This document shows, piece by piece, positions 43,831-51,549 of a stretch of 64,000 nt of DNA. The stretch spans positions 1 through 64,000 of the forward strand of contig NZ_JACSCW010000003.1 in the NCBI RefSeq assembly GCF_014333585.1, read 5' to 3'. The notes beneath the pieces are model-generated. The model made no database searches and had not been told where the DNA came from. It saw nothing but the letters and a program-made list of their open reading frames with translations. The position numbers and the translations under genes were made by a program. This DNA is from Hymenobacter sp. BT188. GTDB lineage: Bacteria > Bacteroidota > Bacteroidia > Cytophagales > Hymenobacteraceae. Numbering within the stretch: the stretch's first letter is position 1; the number at the start of each line of letters is the position of its first letter.

Positions 43831-44787
43831 TTACTTTACGTCAACCAACTCCACATCGAAGCGGAGCACAGCATCAGCAGGAATGTCGGCGCCAGCACCG
43901 CGCTGGCCATAGCCTAGCGTGGAAGGAATGAGCAGCGTAGCCTGGGTGCCTTTGTTGAGCAGGGCAATACCCTGGTCCCAACCTGGAATTACCTGACCTA
44001 CGCCCAAGGGAAACTCAATTGGCTTACCACCCTGCTTCTCCGACGAGTCGAATACTTTGCCGTCGAGCAGTGAGCCTTTATAGGTAACCGCCACCGTCTG
44101 GCCCTGCTTGGGCTTGGCGCCGGTGCCGGCCTTATTTACTACGTAGTAAATGCCAGAAGGAGATTTCTCGGCCTTCAGGTTATTCTTCTTGATGTAGTCC
44201 TGCAGAATGACGTCGTCTTTTTTTATCTGCTCTTCAGCATACGCCATCATTTTCTTCTGCTGCTCCTCCATCATCTTCTGCTGGTCGGCCATAGCCTCCT
44301 GCTCGCTTTGGAGCTTGTCGGCCTTCACGAACATGGTCATCGTGTTGCCGGCTTTCTTCATAAAAGGCGGTACGGGAGCCTTAAAAGACTTAGCGAAAAT
44401 GGTGTCCACGTTGAAGCGGAATACGGCGCTGTCGCCGGGCTGAAGCATCGAAAGCGCTTCTTCCAAGCCACCTTTCGTCTTCAGCTCTTCCAGCTTGATG
44501 CGCATCGGCACGCCCATTTGGGCTTTGCGCGAGTTGAAGAGGACCGAGTCTTTAGCGGTGCGATACTCTACGTTGAGGGCCAGAATCTTGCCCAAACGGT
44601 CTTTATAAGTTGGGTCGCCGGTGGGGGCTACTTCCCGCTCGGAGTACTTGCCTTTTTCACTTTTGAAAAGTTTGTACTCAAAGCCGGATTTGGCCTTTGT
44701 GAAATCACCGCCGCCCTTGTTGCAGGAAGCGAGGCCCAAAATGCCGGCGGCAAGCGCCAAGCCTAGGAAATTGCGTTGAAAAAGCAT
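43831..44787 (-). CDS. FKBP-type peptidyl-prolyl isomerase 4, two-domain lipoprotein
   Basis: This 318-residue protein has a lipobox LASC at about residue 22, a divergent FKBP-like N-terminal domain (about residues 35-145, with LQPGDSAVFRFNVD), a Met/Gln/Lys-rich helix (about residues 155-190) and a canonical C-terminal FKBP domain (VAVTYKGSLLDGKVFDSS, GQVIPGWDQGI, IPSTLGYGQRGAG). This domain order resembles FkpA/Mip-like dimeric foldases with a helical arm. ATG 44787 is chosen since it starts the lipoprotein signal. Confidence 0.9.
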   Translation of the reverse strand: MLFQRNFLGLALAAGILGLASCNKGGGDFTKAKSGFEYKLFKSEKGKYSEREVAPTGDPTYKDRLGKILALNVEYRTAKDSVLFNSRKAQMGVPMRIKLEELKTKGGLEEALSMLQPGDSAVFRFNVDTIFAKSFKAPVPPFMKKAGNTMTMFVKADKLQSEQEAMADQQKMMEEQQKKMMAYAEEQIKKDDVILQDYIKKNNLKAEKSPSGIYYVVNKAGTGAKPKQGQTVAVTYKGSLLDGKVFDSSEKQGGKPIEFPLGVGQVIPGWDQGIALLNKGTQATLLIPSTLGYGQRGAGADIPADAVLRFDVELVDVK

Positions 44788-44824
44788 GAAAAGGAAAAGA
44801 AGGTGAAAGTAAAATCGAGGCAAG

Positions 44825-45868
44825 TTACGCCGCAGGCGGCGCAACCGCTAGCGGGGCCGTCACTAGCTTGGTTTGATACTGAGGCAATAAGCTCAGGAAG
44901 CGTTGCACGGTGTCGTCTAAAGACTCGTAGCTAATGCCCCCCGATGCGTTGAGGTGACCACCGCCCTGGAAGTGCTGACGAGCGAATTCATTGACCGAAA
45001 AGCCACCCACCGAGCGGAAAGAGATTTTTACCGCCTGCCCACGGTCGATGAGCACAGCCGCAAATACCACGCCTTCAATGCTTAGCGCAAAGTTGACCAA
45101 TCCTTCCGTGTCGCCCGTCTTGGACTGGTACTGGCGCAGCTCATCCTGGGTAATGGCGATGTAGGCCGTGTTGTATTCGGGCAGCACTACCAGCTTATCC
45201 TTGAGCACAAAGCCTAGGAAGCGCAAACGCATTTCGGAGTGCGAGTCATAAATACGGCGGTGTACGGAGCTCAGGTCGATGCCAGCGTCGAGCAGCTCGG
45301 CAATAATCAAGTGCACATTGCGCGAGGTGCTGGGGTGGCGAAACGAGCCCGTATCGGTCATAATACCCGCGTAGAGGCTCTCGCCGATGCCCACGTCGAT
45401 CATGTCCTGGTCGCCCAGGTCGCGGATTACTTCGAACACCAGCTCGGCCGTGGCGGCCGCTTTCGGATTGGAGAAATCCAGGTCGGCGAAGTTCTCCGGC
45501 TCTAGATGGTGGTCGATGAGAACCTTGATGCCGGGCGCGTTGCGGATATAAGTGCCGAGCTCATTAATTCGGCCTAAACAGCTGAAATCGAGGCAGAAGA
45601 TAACCTCAGCCGTGCCGATGATCTCGCGTACCTGCGCATCGTTGCGGCGCGCATCATACACTATAACATCTTCATTGCCAGGCATCCAGGCTAGAAAGTC
45701 GGGGTAATCGGAGGGGGTGACGACGGTGACGTGGTGACCCTTTTTGCGGAGATAACCGGCTAAGCCCAGAGAAGAGCCCAGCGCGTCAGCGTCGGGTTTG
45801 TGGTGTGTTGTGATAAAAATCTGTCGGGGCTGCGCGAGCAACTCCTTCAGAGCGGAGATTGTGGACAT
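44825..45868 (-). CDS. nrnA: DHH-family phosphoesterase, NrnA-like
   Basis: This 347-residue protein has the motifs of bifunctional oligoribonuclease/PAP phosphatase: HHKPDADALGSSLGLAGYL, the DxD-like FCLDFSC, DHH in LIDHHLEPE, and DTGSFRHPSTS. The C-terminal DHHA1 domain has FRSVGGFSVNEFARQHFQGG and HLNASGG. It degrades nanoRNA and/or 3'-phosphoadenosine phosphate. It lies upstream of the FKBP genes with 37 bp between it and copy 4, so it may be co-transcribed. Confidence 0.93.
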   Translation of the reverse strand: MSTISALKELLAQPRQIFITTHHKPDADALGSSLGLAGYLRKKGHHVTVVTPSDYPDFLAWMPGNEDVIVYDARRNDAQVREIIGTAEVIFCLDFSCLGRINELGTYIRNAPGIKVLIDHHLEPENFADLDFSNPKAAATAELVFEVIRDLGDQDMIDVGIGESLYAGIMTDTGSFRHPSTSRNVHLIIAELLDAGIDLSSVHRRIYDSHSEMRLRFLGFVLKDKLVVLPEYNTAYIAITQDELRQYQSKTGDTEGLVNFALSIEGVVFAAVLIDRGQAVKISFRSVGGFSVNEFARQHFQGGGHLNASGGISYESLDDTVQRFLSLLPQYQTKLVTAPLAVAPPAA

Positions 45869-46063
45869 TGCCTACTGATAGGTGGCTGAAATTCGGAGGT
45901 TTAGGCCGGAAGCAAGGCGGCAAAATTCGGAAATAATCCGTAAATAATTTTTGCTCTAACAATAGAGCGTTGGGTTTAGGTTCGGTTAAGGCGTTGTGAG
46001 ATGTAACCAGTTGAGGAAAAGCAGGTTCTATTTTTTTAATAAGTTTCAACAAGTCATTCTACT

Positions 46064-46167
46064 GAACGTCATGCCGAGGCGGAGCCGAAGCATCTGGTGT
46101 GCTGATGAGAAGTTAGTACTCCAGCTAAACACGCTGGATACTTCGGCTCCGCCTCAGCATGACGTTC
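46064..46167. repeat. REP-like inverted-repeat element, copy A
   Basis: The 27-bp arms 46064-46090 and 46141-46167 are complementary with one mismatch. The core GTCATG-N2-GAGGCGGAGCCGAAG followed by CATC is shared with a second copy at 50197. The 50-bp centre differs between copies. Size, ends and intergenic position fit a REP/MITE-like family that could be moved by a transposase elsewhere in the genome. Confidence 0.85.
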
Positions 46168-46298
46168 TGAGTTTGATGTGGATAAGGCACACTTTCATTA
46201 AAGCCTAATCTAGCGCACTGACACGAAGCTGGGGGGCTTTTTTAGGGAGGATTTCAACTTGCCTACTGCTCAGATTCTCAACCCAACCAACTTTCGGC

Positions 46299-46306
46299 TA
46301 CTTTTG
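46299..46306 (+). promoter_or_regulatory. Putative ndk -7 element
   Basis: TACTTTTG matches TAnnTTTG and lies 67 bp before the ndk ATG. No clear -33 element is visible at the expected spacing. Confidence 0.45.
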
Positions 46307-46373
46307 CGGCCGCAATCTGCCACGGATTTGCGCTTCGCAAGTCTTCCTACACTTACCACTTTACAACTACAGA

Positions 46374-46793
46374 ATGGCCACTAACCGCACATTCACGATG
46401 ATTAAGCCCGACGCGGTACAGGAAAACCACATTGGTGGTATCCTGCACATGATCGAAGAGGGTGGCTTCCGCATCGTTTCGCTCAAAAAAGTACGCCTGA
46501 CGCCCGAGCGCGCCGGCAAATTCTATGAAGTACACAAGGAGCGTCCTTTCTACCAGGACCTAGTAAAATACATGTCGTCGGGCCCGATTGTGGCGGCTAT
46601 CCTAGAGAAAGACAACGCCGTTGCTGACTTCCGCACATTGATTGGTGCTACCAACCCAGCCCAAGCTGAAGAAGGTACCATCCGGAAGAAGTACGCCAAG
46701 AGCATCGAAGCTAACGCCGTGCACGGCTCCGACTCTGATGAGAACGCGCAGATTGAAGGCGACTTCTATTTCAGTGCCGACGAGCGATTCTAA
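46374..46793 (+). CDS. ndk: Nucleoside-diphosphate kinase
   Basis: This 139-residue enzyme balances nucleoside triphosphate pools by transferring phosphate through an active-site His in [12 protein letters not shown] (about residue 115). The N-terminal [15 protein letters not shown] is typical. Length is normal. It is followed by a strong terminator and faces the nucleoside permease gene. Confidence 0.97.
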   Translation: MATNRTFTMIKPDAVQENHIGGILHMIEEGGFRIVSLKKVRLTPERAGKFYEVHKERPFYQDLVKYMSSGPIVAAILEKDNAVADFRTLIGATNPAQAEEGTIRKKYAKSIEANAVHGSDSDENAQIEGDFYFSADERF

Positions 46794-46812
46794 GCTATCC
46801 AGCGTTAAATTC

Positions 46813-46856
46813 AACAAAAAACCCGCCCTGCACGATGCAGAGCGGGTTTTTTGTTA
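46813..46856. terminator. Bidirectional terminator ndk/nucleoside permease
   Basis: AACAAAAAACCCGC pairs with GCGGGTTTTTTGTT around an inner CTGCA/TGCAG stem. T-runs on both strands let it serve both converging genes. Confidence 0.9.
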
Positions 46857-46914
46857 GACTACATTTAGACTTATTTTATACTACTTATATACTTTCAAAC
46901 CGTGATGCTTCTGA

Positions 46915-48204
46915 TTATAGTTCATTAGCGGCCAGAAGAGGTCCAGAGTGTTCCACTGCTTCTTCAGACACTGTTTCGTGCTTGTGCTTGAATAGAATGA
47001 GAAACAGCACGGCCACAACCAGAGCGTAGCCAGCAAAAGACAGCCAGATGCTTTGCCAGTCCTTGGTAACGCCATCAGCAGCGGTGAAATACTGCTCGAT
47101 AACTAGGCCGCTCACCAGACTGCCGAACACGGCACCAAAGCCATTAGTCATCATCATGAACAATCCTTGCGCGCTGGCCCGGATAGACGGCGCGGTCTGC
47201 GTTTCGACGAACAGGGAGCCGGAAATATTGAAGAAGTCGAAGGCCATACCGTACACGATGCACGAGAGTATAATCATCCACAGGCCGTCCGCGGGATTAG
47301 CGAAGGCGAATAAACCGAACCGCAAAACCCAGGCAATCATGCTAAAAACCATCACCTGCTTAATACCGAAGCGGCGTAGAAAGAAGGGAATAGCCAGAAT
47401 GAACAGCGTCTCCGATATCTGCGAAATGGACATGATGATGGCCGGATACTTCACGGCTAGGGTATTCTGATAGGCCGGTACTTTATCGAAGTCGTGCAGG
47501 AACGTGTCGCCATAGGCGTTGGTAAGCTGCAACGCCGCGCCCAGCAGCATAGCGAAGAGGAAGAAGGTGAGCATCTTGGTGTCGCGTAGCAAGGCAAACG
47601 ACTTCAAGCCTAGCACATCGATCAGGGAACGGCTCGGCGTGTCTTTCGCGGTAGGAGGGCACTTGGGCAACGTAAACGAGTAGAGACCCAGCAGAATAGC
47701 CGCGCCGGCGGCCACATAAAACTGATTAGCCGATTTTTCGAAGCCCAGCAAACTAACTGTCCACATGGCTACAATAAAGCCTACGGTGCCCCACACCCGA
47801 ATAGGCGGATAGTCGCGCACTACGTCGCCGCCTCTGCTTTTGAGTACATAGTAAGATACCGCAATGGAGAGAGCCAGCGTAGGCATGTAAAAAATCATGT
47901 TCAGCAGCATGACCCAGAACATAGTGCCCGGTTCGGTGACTAGTGGCACTGTGAATAGCACAATGCCCCCCAGAATGTGCAGGATGCCATACAGTTTCTC
48001 GGCATTCACATACTTATCGGCGATGATGCCCATGATGGAAGGCATGAAGATGGACGCAATGCCCATCGTCGAGAAGATAGCCCCGAACTGCGCCCCTGAC
48101 CATTGCTTGGTCTGAAACCAGTATGCCCCGATGGTTATCAGCCACGAACCCCAGATAAAAAACTGTAAGAAGCTCAGGATAATGAGACGCAGCTTGGTAC
48201 TCAT
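46915..48204 (-). CDS. Nucleoside permease (NupG-like MFS transporter)
   Basis: This 429-residue protein has 12 membrane segments. It starts LRLIILSFLQFFIWGSWLIT and has MGIASIFMPSIMGIIADKYV, typical of the nucleoside:proton symporter branch of the major facilitator superfamily. It imports nucleosides for salvage, fitting with ndk next to it and tdk 8 kb away. It carries one GGGGGGC motif at 47966. Confidence 0.88.
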   Translation of the reverse strand: MSTKLRLIILSFLQFFIWGSWLITIGAYWFQTKQWSGAQFGAIFSTMGIASIFMPSIMGIIADKYVNAEKLYGILHILGGIVLFTVPLVTEPGTMFWVMLLNMIFYMPTLALSIAVSYYVLKSRGGDVVRDYPPIRVWGTVGFIVAMWTVSLLGFEKSANQFYVAAGAAILLGLYSFTLPKCPPTAKDTPSRSLIDVLGLKSFALLRDTKMLTFFLFAMLLGAALQLTNAYGDTFLHDFDKVPAYQNTLAVKYPAIIMSISQISETLFILAIPFFLRRFGIKQVMVFSMIAWVLRFGLFAFANPADGLWMIILSCIVYGMAFDFFNISGSLFVETQTAPSIRASAQGLFMMMTNGFGAVFGSLVSGLVIEQYFTAADGVTKDWQSIWLSFAGYALVVAVLFLILFKHKHETVSEEAVEHSGPLLAANEL

Positions 48205-48339
48205 GTAGAATCAGGTTAAAAAGCAGAGGCTCTTTGGTGTAGGAGAAGGCTGGGCAGCTTAGTGCGGCTGAGCACCGTCAGGATCTGCGAAGCCGGGACT
48301 ATGCCGATGAGCTAGGCTTCGGAAAAAGGTGAGAAAGGA

Positions 48340-48379
48340 AGAAAAAAAGAACAACCCGGCCACTTGCGCAGACCGGGCA
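48340..48379 (-). terminator. Terminator-like hairpin in the permease leader
   Basis: Read on the minus strand, CCCGG and CCGGG flank a 13-nt loop and are followed by a T-rich tract (TTGTTCTTTTTTTCTT). It lies about 136 bp upstream of the permease ATG, where an attenuator could act, or it ends read-through from the right. Confidence 0.4.
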
Positions 48380-48551
48380 TTCAAAGATAGAAAAAAACGA
48401 AAACGAAGCGGGTGGGAACAGCGCTACTTTAGAGAATAAAAAGGTTTGTGATCTGATTTGGTTTATAAGTGGCGCTACCTCTATGACGATGGGGAAAGGT
48501 CAGCATCTAATAACGACTCAAATCCCATTGGCAATCATTCACATACCAATG

Positions 48552-48583
48552 CAGCCAATAACCTTATTCAAGGTTATTGGCTG
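48552..48583. repeat. Perfect 14-bp inverted repeat
   Basis: CAGCCAATAACCTT and AAGGTTATTGGCTG flank a 4-nt loop, ATTC. No T-run follows on the plus strand, so it is either a protein-binding site or the remnant of a hairpin. It lies just upstream of the decayed regulator gene. Confidence 0.6.
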
Positions 48584-48639
48584 AATGCTCAAAGTTGCGG
48601 GCTGCTTGGTTAACTTTTTATGGACTGCCTCGAAAAACA

Positions 48640-48876
48640 ATGTCGTCTGCCAATAGCGGGTGGGATGCGAAGTCTAACTTTCTGAAATAGAAGACAGGAG
48701 CCACGGCGGGCAATCTGAGCACCCTGATCAGTAAGTTCAAAGACGCCGGCTACTTCACCATGACCAAGGAGTTTGGCGGCAGTTACCCGCTCACGCGCTG
48801 CGCCATCACACCCCAAGGTGTTACGGCCTTCGAGAACTACCTACAGAGCCTACAACGCTACCTCAAGCCTGAGTAA
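48640..48876 (+). pseudogene. Decayed winged-helix (HTH_34-type) regulator
   Basis: Read from ATG 48640 the frame runs into a TAG stop at 48688-48690, then continues in the same frame to TAA at 48874 with clear winged-helix sequence: GNLSTLISKFKDAGYFTMTK, then LTRCAITPQGVTAFENYLQS and LQRYLKPE. This is the C-terminal part of the small one-domain HTH_34 regulators (about 90-100 residues). The N-terminal helix region is eroded and interrupted. It was probably a repressor of a neighbouring gene. Confidence 0.75.
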
Positions 48877-48894
48877 ACGCCTTTTGGTATCATT

Positions 48895-48946
48895 TTACCA
48901 CATAAAAAAGCCCCCAGTCATGACTGGGGGCTTTTTTATGTGGTAA
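48895..48946. terminator. 52-bp perfect palindrome, bidirectional terminator
   Basis: The sequence from 48895 to 48946 is identical to its own reverse complement, with the core AAAAAAGCCCCCAGTCA on the left. Both directions have T6 tails. It separates the decayed regulator (plus) from sodA (minus). The arms carry the five-G version of the genome-wide motif. Confidence 0.93.
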
Positions 48947-48976
48947 TGTAGGATAAGTAGTTCCGAGATTTAGAAT

Positions 48977-49582
48977 CTAAGCGGCTTGGAAGCGCTTATT
49001 TACCTCGTCCCAATTGATGAGGTTGTAAAAGGCGGCGATATAGTCGGGGCGCCTGTTCTGATACTTCAGATAGTAGGCGTGCTCCCACACGTCGAGGCCC
49101 AAAACGGGGATGCCTTTGCAGCCAGCATCGGGCATAAGGGGATTATCTTGGTTGGGGGTAGAGCAGATTTGCAACGAGCCGTCAGACTGTTTGCAGAGCC
49201 ATGCCCAGCCTGAGCCAAAGCGCGTGGTAGCGGCTTTGGTAAATTCCTCTTTGAACTTCTCGTAGCTGCCGAACGACTGCGTAATGGCCTCACCGATAGC
49301 GCCCGTAGGCTCGCCGCCACCATTTGGCTTCAGGATTTGCCAGAACATGGAGTGATTCCAGTGACCACCGCCGTTGTTGCGAACCGGAGCTGGAGCAGCA
49401 GCAATATTTTGCAGAATATCCTCGATGGACTGGTTCTCCATATCGGTGCCCTGAATGGCATTGTTCAGGTTGGTAACGTAGGCCTGATGGTGCTTGGTGT
49501 GGTGAATTTCCATCGTCTGCGCATCGAAATGCGGTTCGAGGGCGTCGTAGGCGTAAGGGAGTTGGGGCAGTTCGAAGGCCAT
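48977..49582 (-). CDS. sodA: Superoxide dismutase, Fe/Mn type
   Basis: This 201-residue enzyme has metal ligands His in [13 protein letters not shown], His in HWNHSMFW, and Asp/His in [14 protein letters not shown]. The GGHWNHS and GSGWAW segments are family hallmarks; whether Fe or Mn is used cannot be decided by eye. ATG 49582 gives the standard start [20 protein letters not shown]; the frame upstream is non-coding. A GGGGGGC motif lies in the gap to tadA. Confidence 0.96.
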   Translation of the reverse strand: MAFELPQLPYAYDALEPHFDAQTMEIHHTKHHQAYVTNLNNAIQGTDMENQSIEDILQNIAAAPAPVRNNGGGHWNHSMFWQILKPNGGGEPTGAIGEAITQSFGSYEKFKEEFTKAATTRFGSGWAWLCKQSDGSLQICSTPNQDNPLMPDAGCKGIPVLGLDVWEHAYYLKYQNRRPDYIAAFYNLINWDEVNKRFQAA

Positions 49583-49711
49583 GGGAAAGATAGGTTTGGA
49601 GGTGAAAGGAAACGCGTAAGGCTGCCCGGCGTTCGGGCAGCTACTATACTTCTTTAACTGACAAAGCTGCCGAAGGGTTAGAATTTGCCCCCCAGCGGCC
49701 ATCAAAAGTAA

Positions 49712-50158
49712 TTATTTCCGCTTGCGGGCAAAAAACTCCTGTATCAGCTCGGCGCATTCCATGGACATAATGCCCGTAACCAGCTCCGTGCGCCGATGCA
49801 GCAAGTTACCGTGCCGCCGAAACCCGTGTTTCTCCTCGGGGGCACCATACACCACGCGCCGCATCTGAGCCCAAGCACTGGCGCCCGCGCACATCACGCA
49901 AGGCTCTATCGTCACGTACAAAGTGCAGTCAGTTAAATACTTGTTGCCCAGAAAGTTGGCGGCGGCCGTGATAGCCAGCATTTCGGCGTGGGCGGTAACG
50001 TCGTTTAGCTTTTCCGTTTGGTTGTAGGCTCGCGCAATAATCTGTCGCTCCAGCACGACCACCGCCCCAATCGGAATCTCATCTTCTTCTAGAGCGTAGC
50101 GCGCCTGCTTCAAGGCTTCGCGCATGTAGCTTTCGTCGCTATAGAGGGAAAGGGTCAT
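49712..50158 (-). CDS. tadA: tRNA-specific adenosine deaminase-like (TadA family)
   Basis: This 148-residue zinc deaminase has the catalytic HAEMLAI (about residue 57) and zinc ligands in EPCVMCAGASAWAQMRRVVYG. It most likely converts A34 to inosine in tRNA-Arg; a guanine deaminase of the same family is less likely given the length and the MREALKQARYALEEDEIPIG start. Confidence 0.92.
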   Translation of the reverse strand: MTLSLYSDESYMREALKQARYALEEDEIPIGAVVVLERQIIARAYNQTEKLNDVTAHAEMLAITAAANFLGNKYLTDCTLYVTIEPCVMCAGASAWAQMRRVVYGAPEEKHGFRRHGNLLHRRTELVTGIMSMECAELIQEFFARKRK

Positions 50159-50196
50159 AAGTTAATGAATAGTTCTTAGTCTAAACTTAAAAGGAG

Positions 50197-50296
50197 GTCA
50201 TGCAGAGGCGGAGCCGAAGCATCTCGAGTGTTTAGCGGAATTACTAATCTTAACTACCGCGAGCGAGATGCTTCGCTGCGCTCTGCATGACGTTCT
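50197..50296. repeat. REP-like inverted-repeat element, copy B
   Basis: Arms 50197-50226 and 50264-50296 are imperfect complements. The left arm shares GTCATG, then GAGGCGGAGCCGAAGCATC, with copy A at 46064. The right arm has drifted (CGCTGCGCTCTGCATGACG). It lies between tadA and a small exported protein, both on the minus strand. Confidence 0.83.
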
Positions 50297-50315
50297 GCTT
50301 TACTTATTCATGCAA

Positions 50316-50888
50316 TTATTTCAACACAATGCTCTGCATCATGGCTTGGGCGGTAGGTTGCCATTGAGCCTGCTCTTCGGCGGGGCAGTTAAAGGTGAAA
50401 ACCATAAGCTGGTCGCCCTCAATGGCATACTGCACGAGCTGGTAGCGACGAATGGGCGCCAAATTGCCCCCCCGACGCGTATCTGCCACTGACGACACAA
50501 ACTCCAGCACTACAAAATCGCGCTTGTTGATGGTGCGGATGTCTTCGGCCAGGAAGTCTACTTTGGTGTAGGCATTCTGAATGCTGGCTTTATAAATCTT
50601 GAGCAGAATACCGTAATCCTTACTGGTGAAGGTGCTGGGCTTCTGGGCCACGCTGAAATCGACGCGGCCGCTGGGGTTGGTAAATACGGCCAGCGGCTTG
50701 CGCGGCGCGGGGTATTTGGCGGCAATGCCATCATCGGGCAGGGCCGTGAAGCCCTCAGGAATACCGACGGTGAGATTTTTGGTGATGGGTGTTTTCTTGA
50801 GTTTAGGCTTGGGCGCAGCAAAAGCGACCAGCATGAGCAGAAACAAGGTGTAAGGAGCAAATCGGAGCAAACGCAAAGAAACTTTCAT
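50316..50888 (-). CDS. Small exported protein of unknown function
   Basis: This 190-residue protein has an N-terminal signal-like hydrophobic stretch (residues 8-24) and then an alpha/beta domain of about 150 residues with LTVGIPEGFTALPDD, FSVAQKPS and YQLVQYAIEGDQLMVFTFNC. The pattern resembles PsbP/DcrB-like folds found in many exported stress proteins, but this is a weak structural guess. The ATG 50888 is chosen for the signal peptide. A C7 run (motif copy) lies at 50467. Confidence 0.7.
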   Translation of the reverse strand: MKVSLRLLRFAPYTLFLLMLVAFAAPKPKLKKTPITKNLTVGIPEGFTALPDDGIAAKYPAPRKPLAVFTNPSGRVDFSVAQKPSTFTSKDYGILLKIYKASIQNAYTKVDFLAEDIRTINKRDFVVLEFVSSVADTRRGGNLAPIRRYQLVQYAIEGDQLMVFTFNCPAEEQAQWQPTAQAMMQSIVLK

Positions 50889-50951
50889 AGAAACGAGAGA
50901 AAATAAGAGGCGCAACTTTCCGCCAGCGCCACAACAAAAAAACAAATAAAA

Positions 50952-50990
50952 AAACCCCCGCAGCCGAAACGACTACGGAGGTAAAAAAGC
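50952..50990 (-). terminator. Terminator behind the 51008 gene
   Basis: On the minus strand an imperfect stem, CCTCCGTAGTCG with CGGCTGCGGGGG, is followed by seven T. It lies 18 bp behind the stop at 51008. Confidence 0.65.
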
Positions 50991-51007
50991 TAACTAAATA
51001 GGCGGAT

Positions 51008-51466
51008 TTAGCGTCGCTTCTTTTTTTTACTTGCCACCGGAACCGATGGATACTTAATGCGCACCTTTTTCCAGTACACATAATTGCCGGTTTTAGCCTC
51101 TACCAAATATGTGCCAGCTGGTATGCGACCTAGGTCAACGGGCTGACCCGTGTTGTTCGCGGGGTCGAGGGCGGCAGTGTAAACGGGGGCATTTTTGTAG
51201 TTGGTCATCACCAGCGTACCGGGCTTGGTAAACTGCTGCGTGAAGCTCAGGAAGATGGTATTCGTGTTGGGGTCAGGGTACACATCAATGCCCGAGAGCG
51301 TTTCGACGCGCTTGATCGGGCCGTCGAGTGTAACGGGTTCGGCACCGGTCTTCGACTTAACGGTGGTGCCGTTGACCTGCGTTTTGGTCTTGCCTTTGGT
51401 GGAGGTTTGAGCTTGGGCAGATGCCACGGTGAGGAGGGCCGCGGCGAGAAGAGCAGTATATTTCAT
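51008..51466 (-). CDS. Small exported protein with CTD-like fold and basic tail
   Basis: This 152-residue protein has a signal peptide MKYTALLAAALLTVASAQAQ, a Lys/Thr-rich linker, then an 85-residue beta domain (VYPDPNTNTIFLSF, GTLVMTNYKNAPVYTA, LGRIPAGTYLVEAKTGNYVY) that resembles the C-terminal sorting domains of type IX cargo. It ends with a very basic KKKKRR tail. It may be a stand-alone sorting-domain-like protein. The start ATG 51466 is chosen over 51496, which lies in a terminator. Confidence 0.68.
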   Translation of the reverse strand: MKYTALLAAALLTVASAQAQTSTKGKTKTQVNGTTVKSKTGAEPVTLDGPIKRVETLSGIDVYPDPNTNTIFLSFTQQFTKPGTLVMTNYKNAPVYTAALDPANNTGQPVDLGRIPAGTYLVEAKTGNYVYWKKVRIKYPSVPVASKKKKRR

Positions 51467-51480
51467 AGGAAGAATAGACA

Positions 51481-51515
51481 AAAGGCCGGAAAACAAGAGT
51501 GTCTTCCGGCCCTTT
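51481..51515. terminator. Terminator behind the permease-peptidase gene
   Basis: AAAGGCCGGAA pairs with TTCCGGCCCTTT around a 12-nt loop. It lies 35 bp behind the stop of the gene at 51550 (minus). Confidence 0.75.
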
Positions 51516-51549
51516 GCACAATCCGGGCCAAACCCGAAAAGCCCCCTAG

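Larger units (their letters stand above)
45869..46373. other. 505-bp intergenic region with a REP-like element
   Basis: No gene is seen between the divergent nrnA and ndk. The left part is AT-rich and probably holds the nrnA promoter. The middle holds the inverted-repeat element listed separately. A lone GGGGGGC motif with a T-run follows at 46231, and the right end holds the ndk promoter. Confidence 0.7.
48205..48639. other. 435-bp intergenic region with hairpins
   Basis: No gene is seen. It holds a terminator-like hairpin on the minus strand (48340-48379) and a perfect 14-bp inverted repeat (48552-48583), both listed separately. The rest holds no pattern I can name. Confidence 0.6.

Noticed and set aside
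49583-49705. Upstream extension of the SodA frame
   Set aside because: Superoxide dismutases of this type begin at [10 protein letters not shown]; the upstream part reads as non-coding and contains a motif copy.
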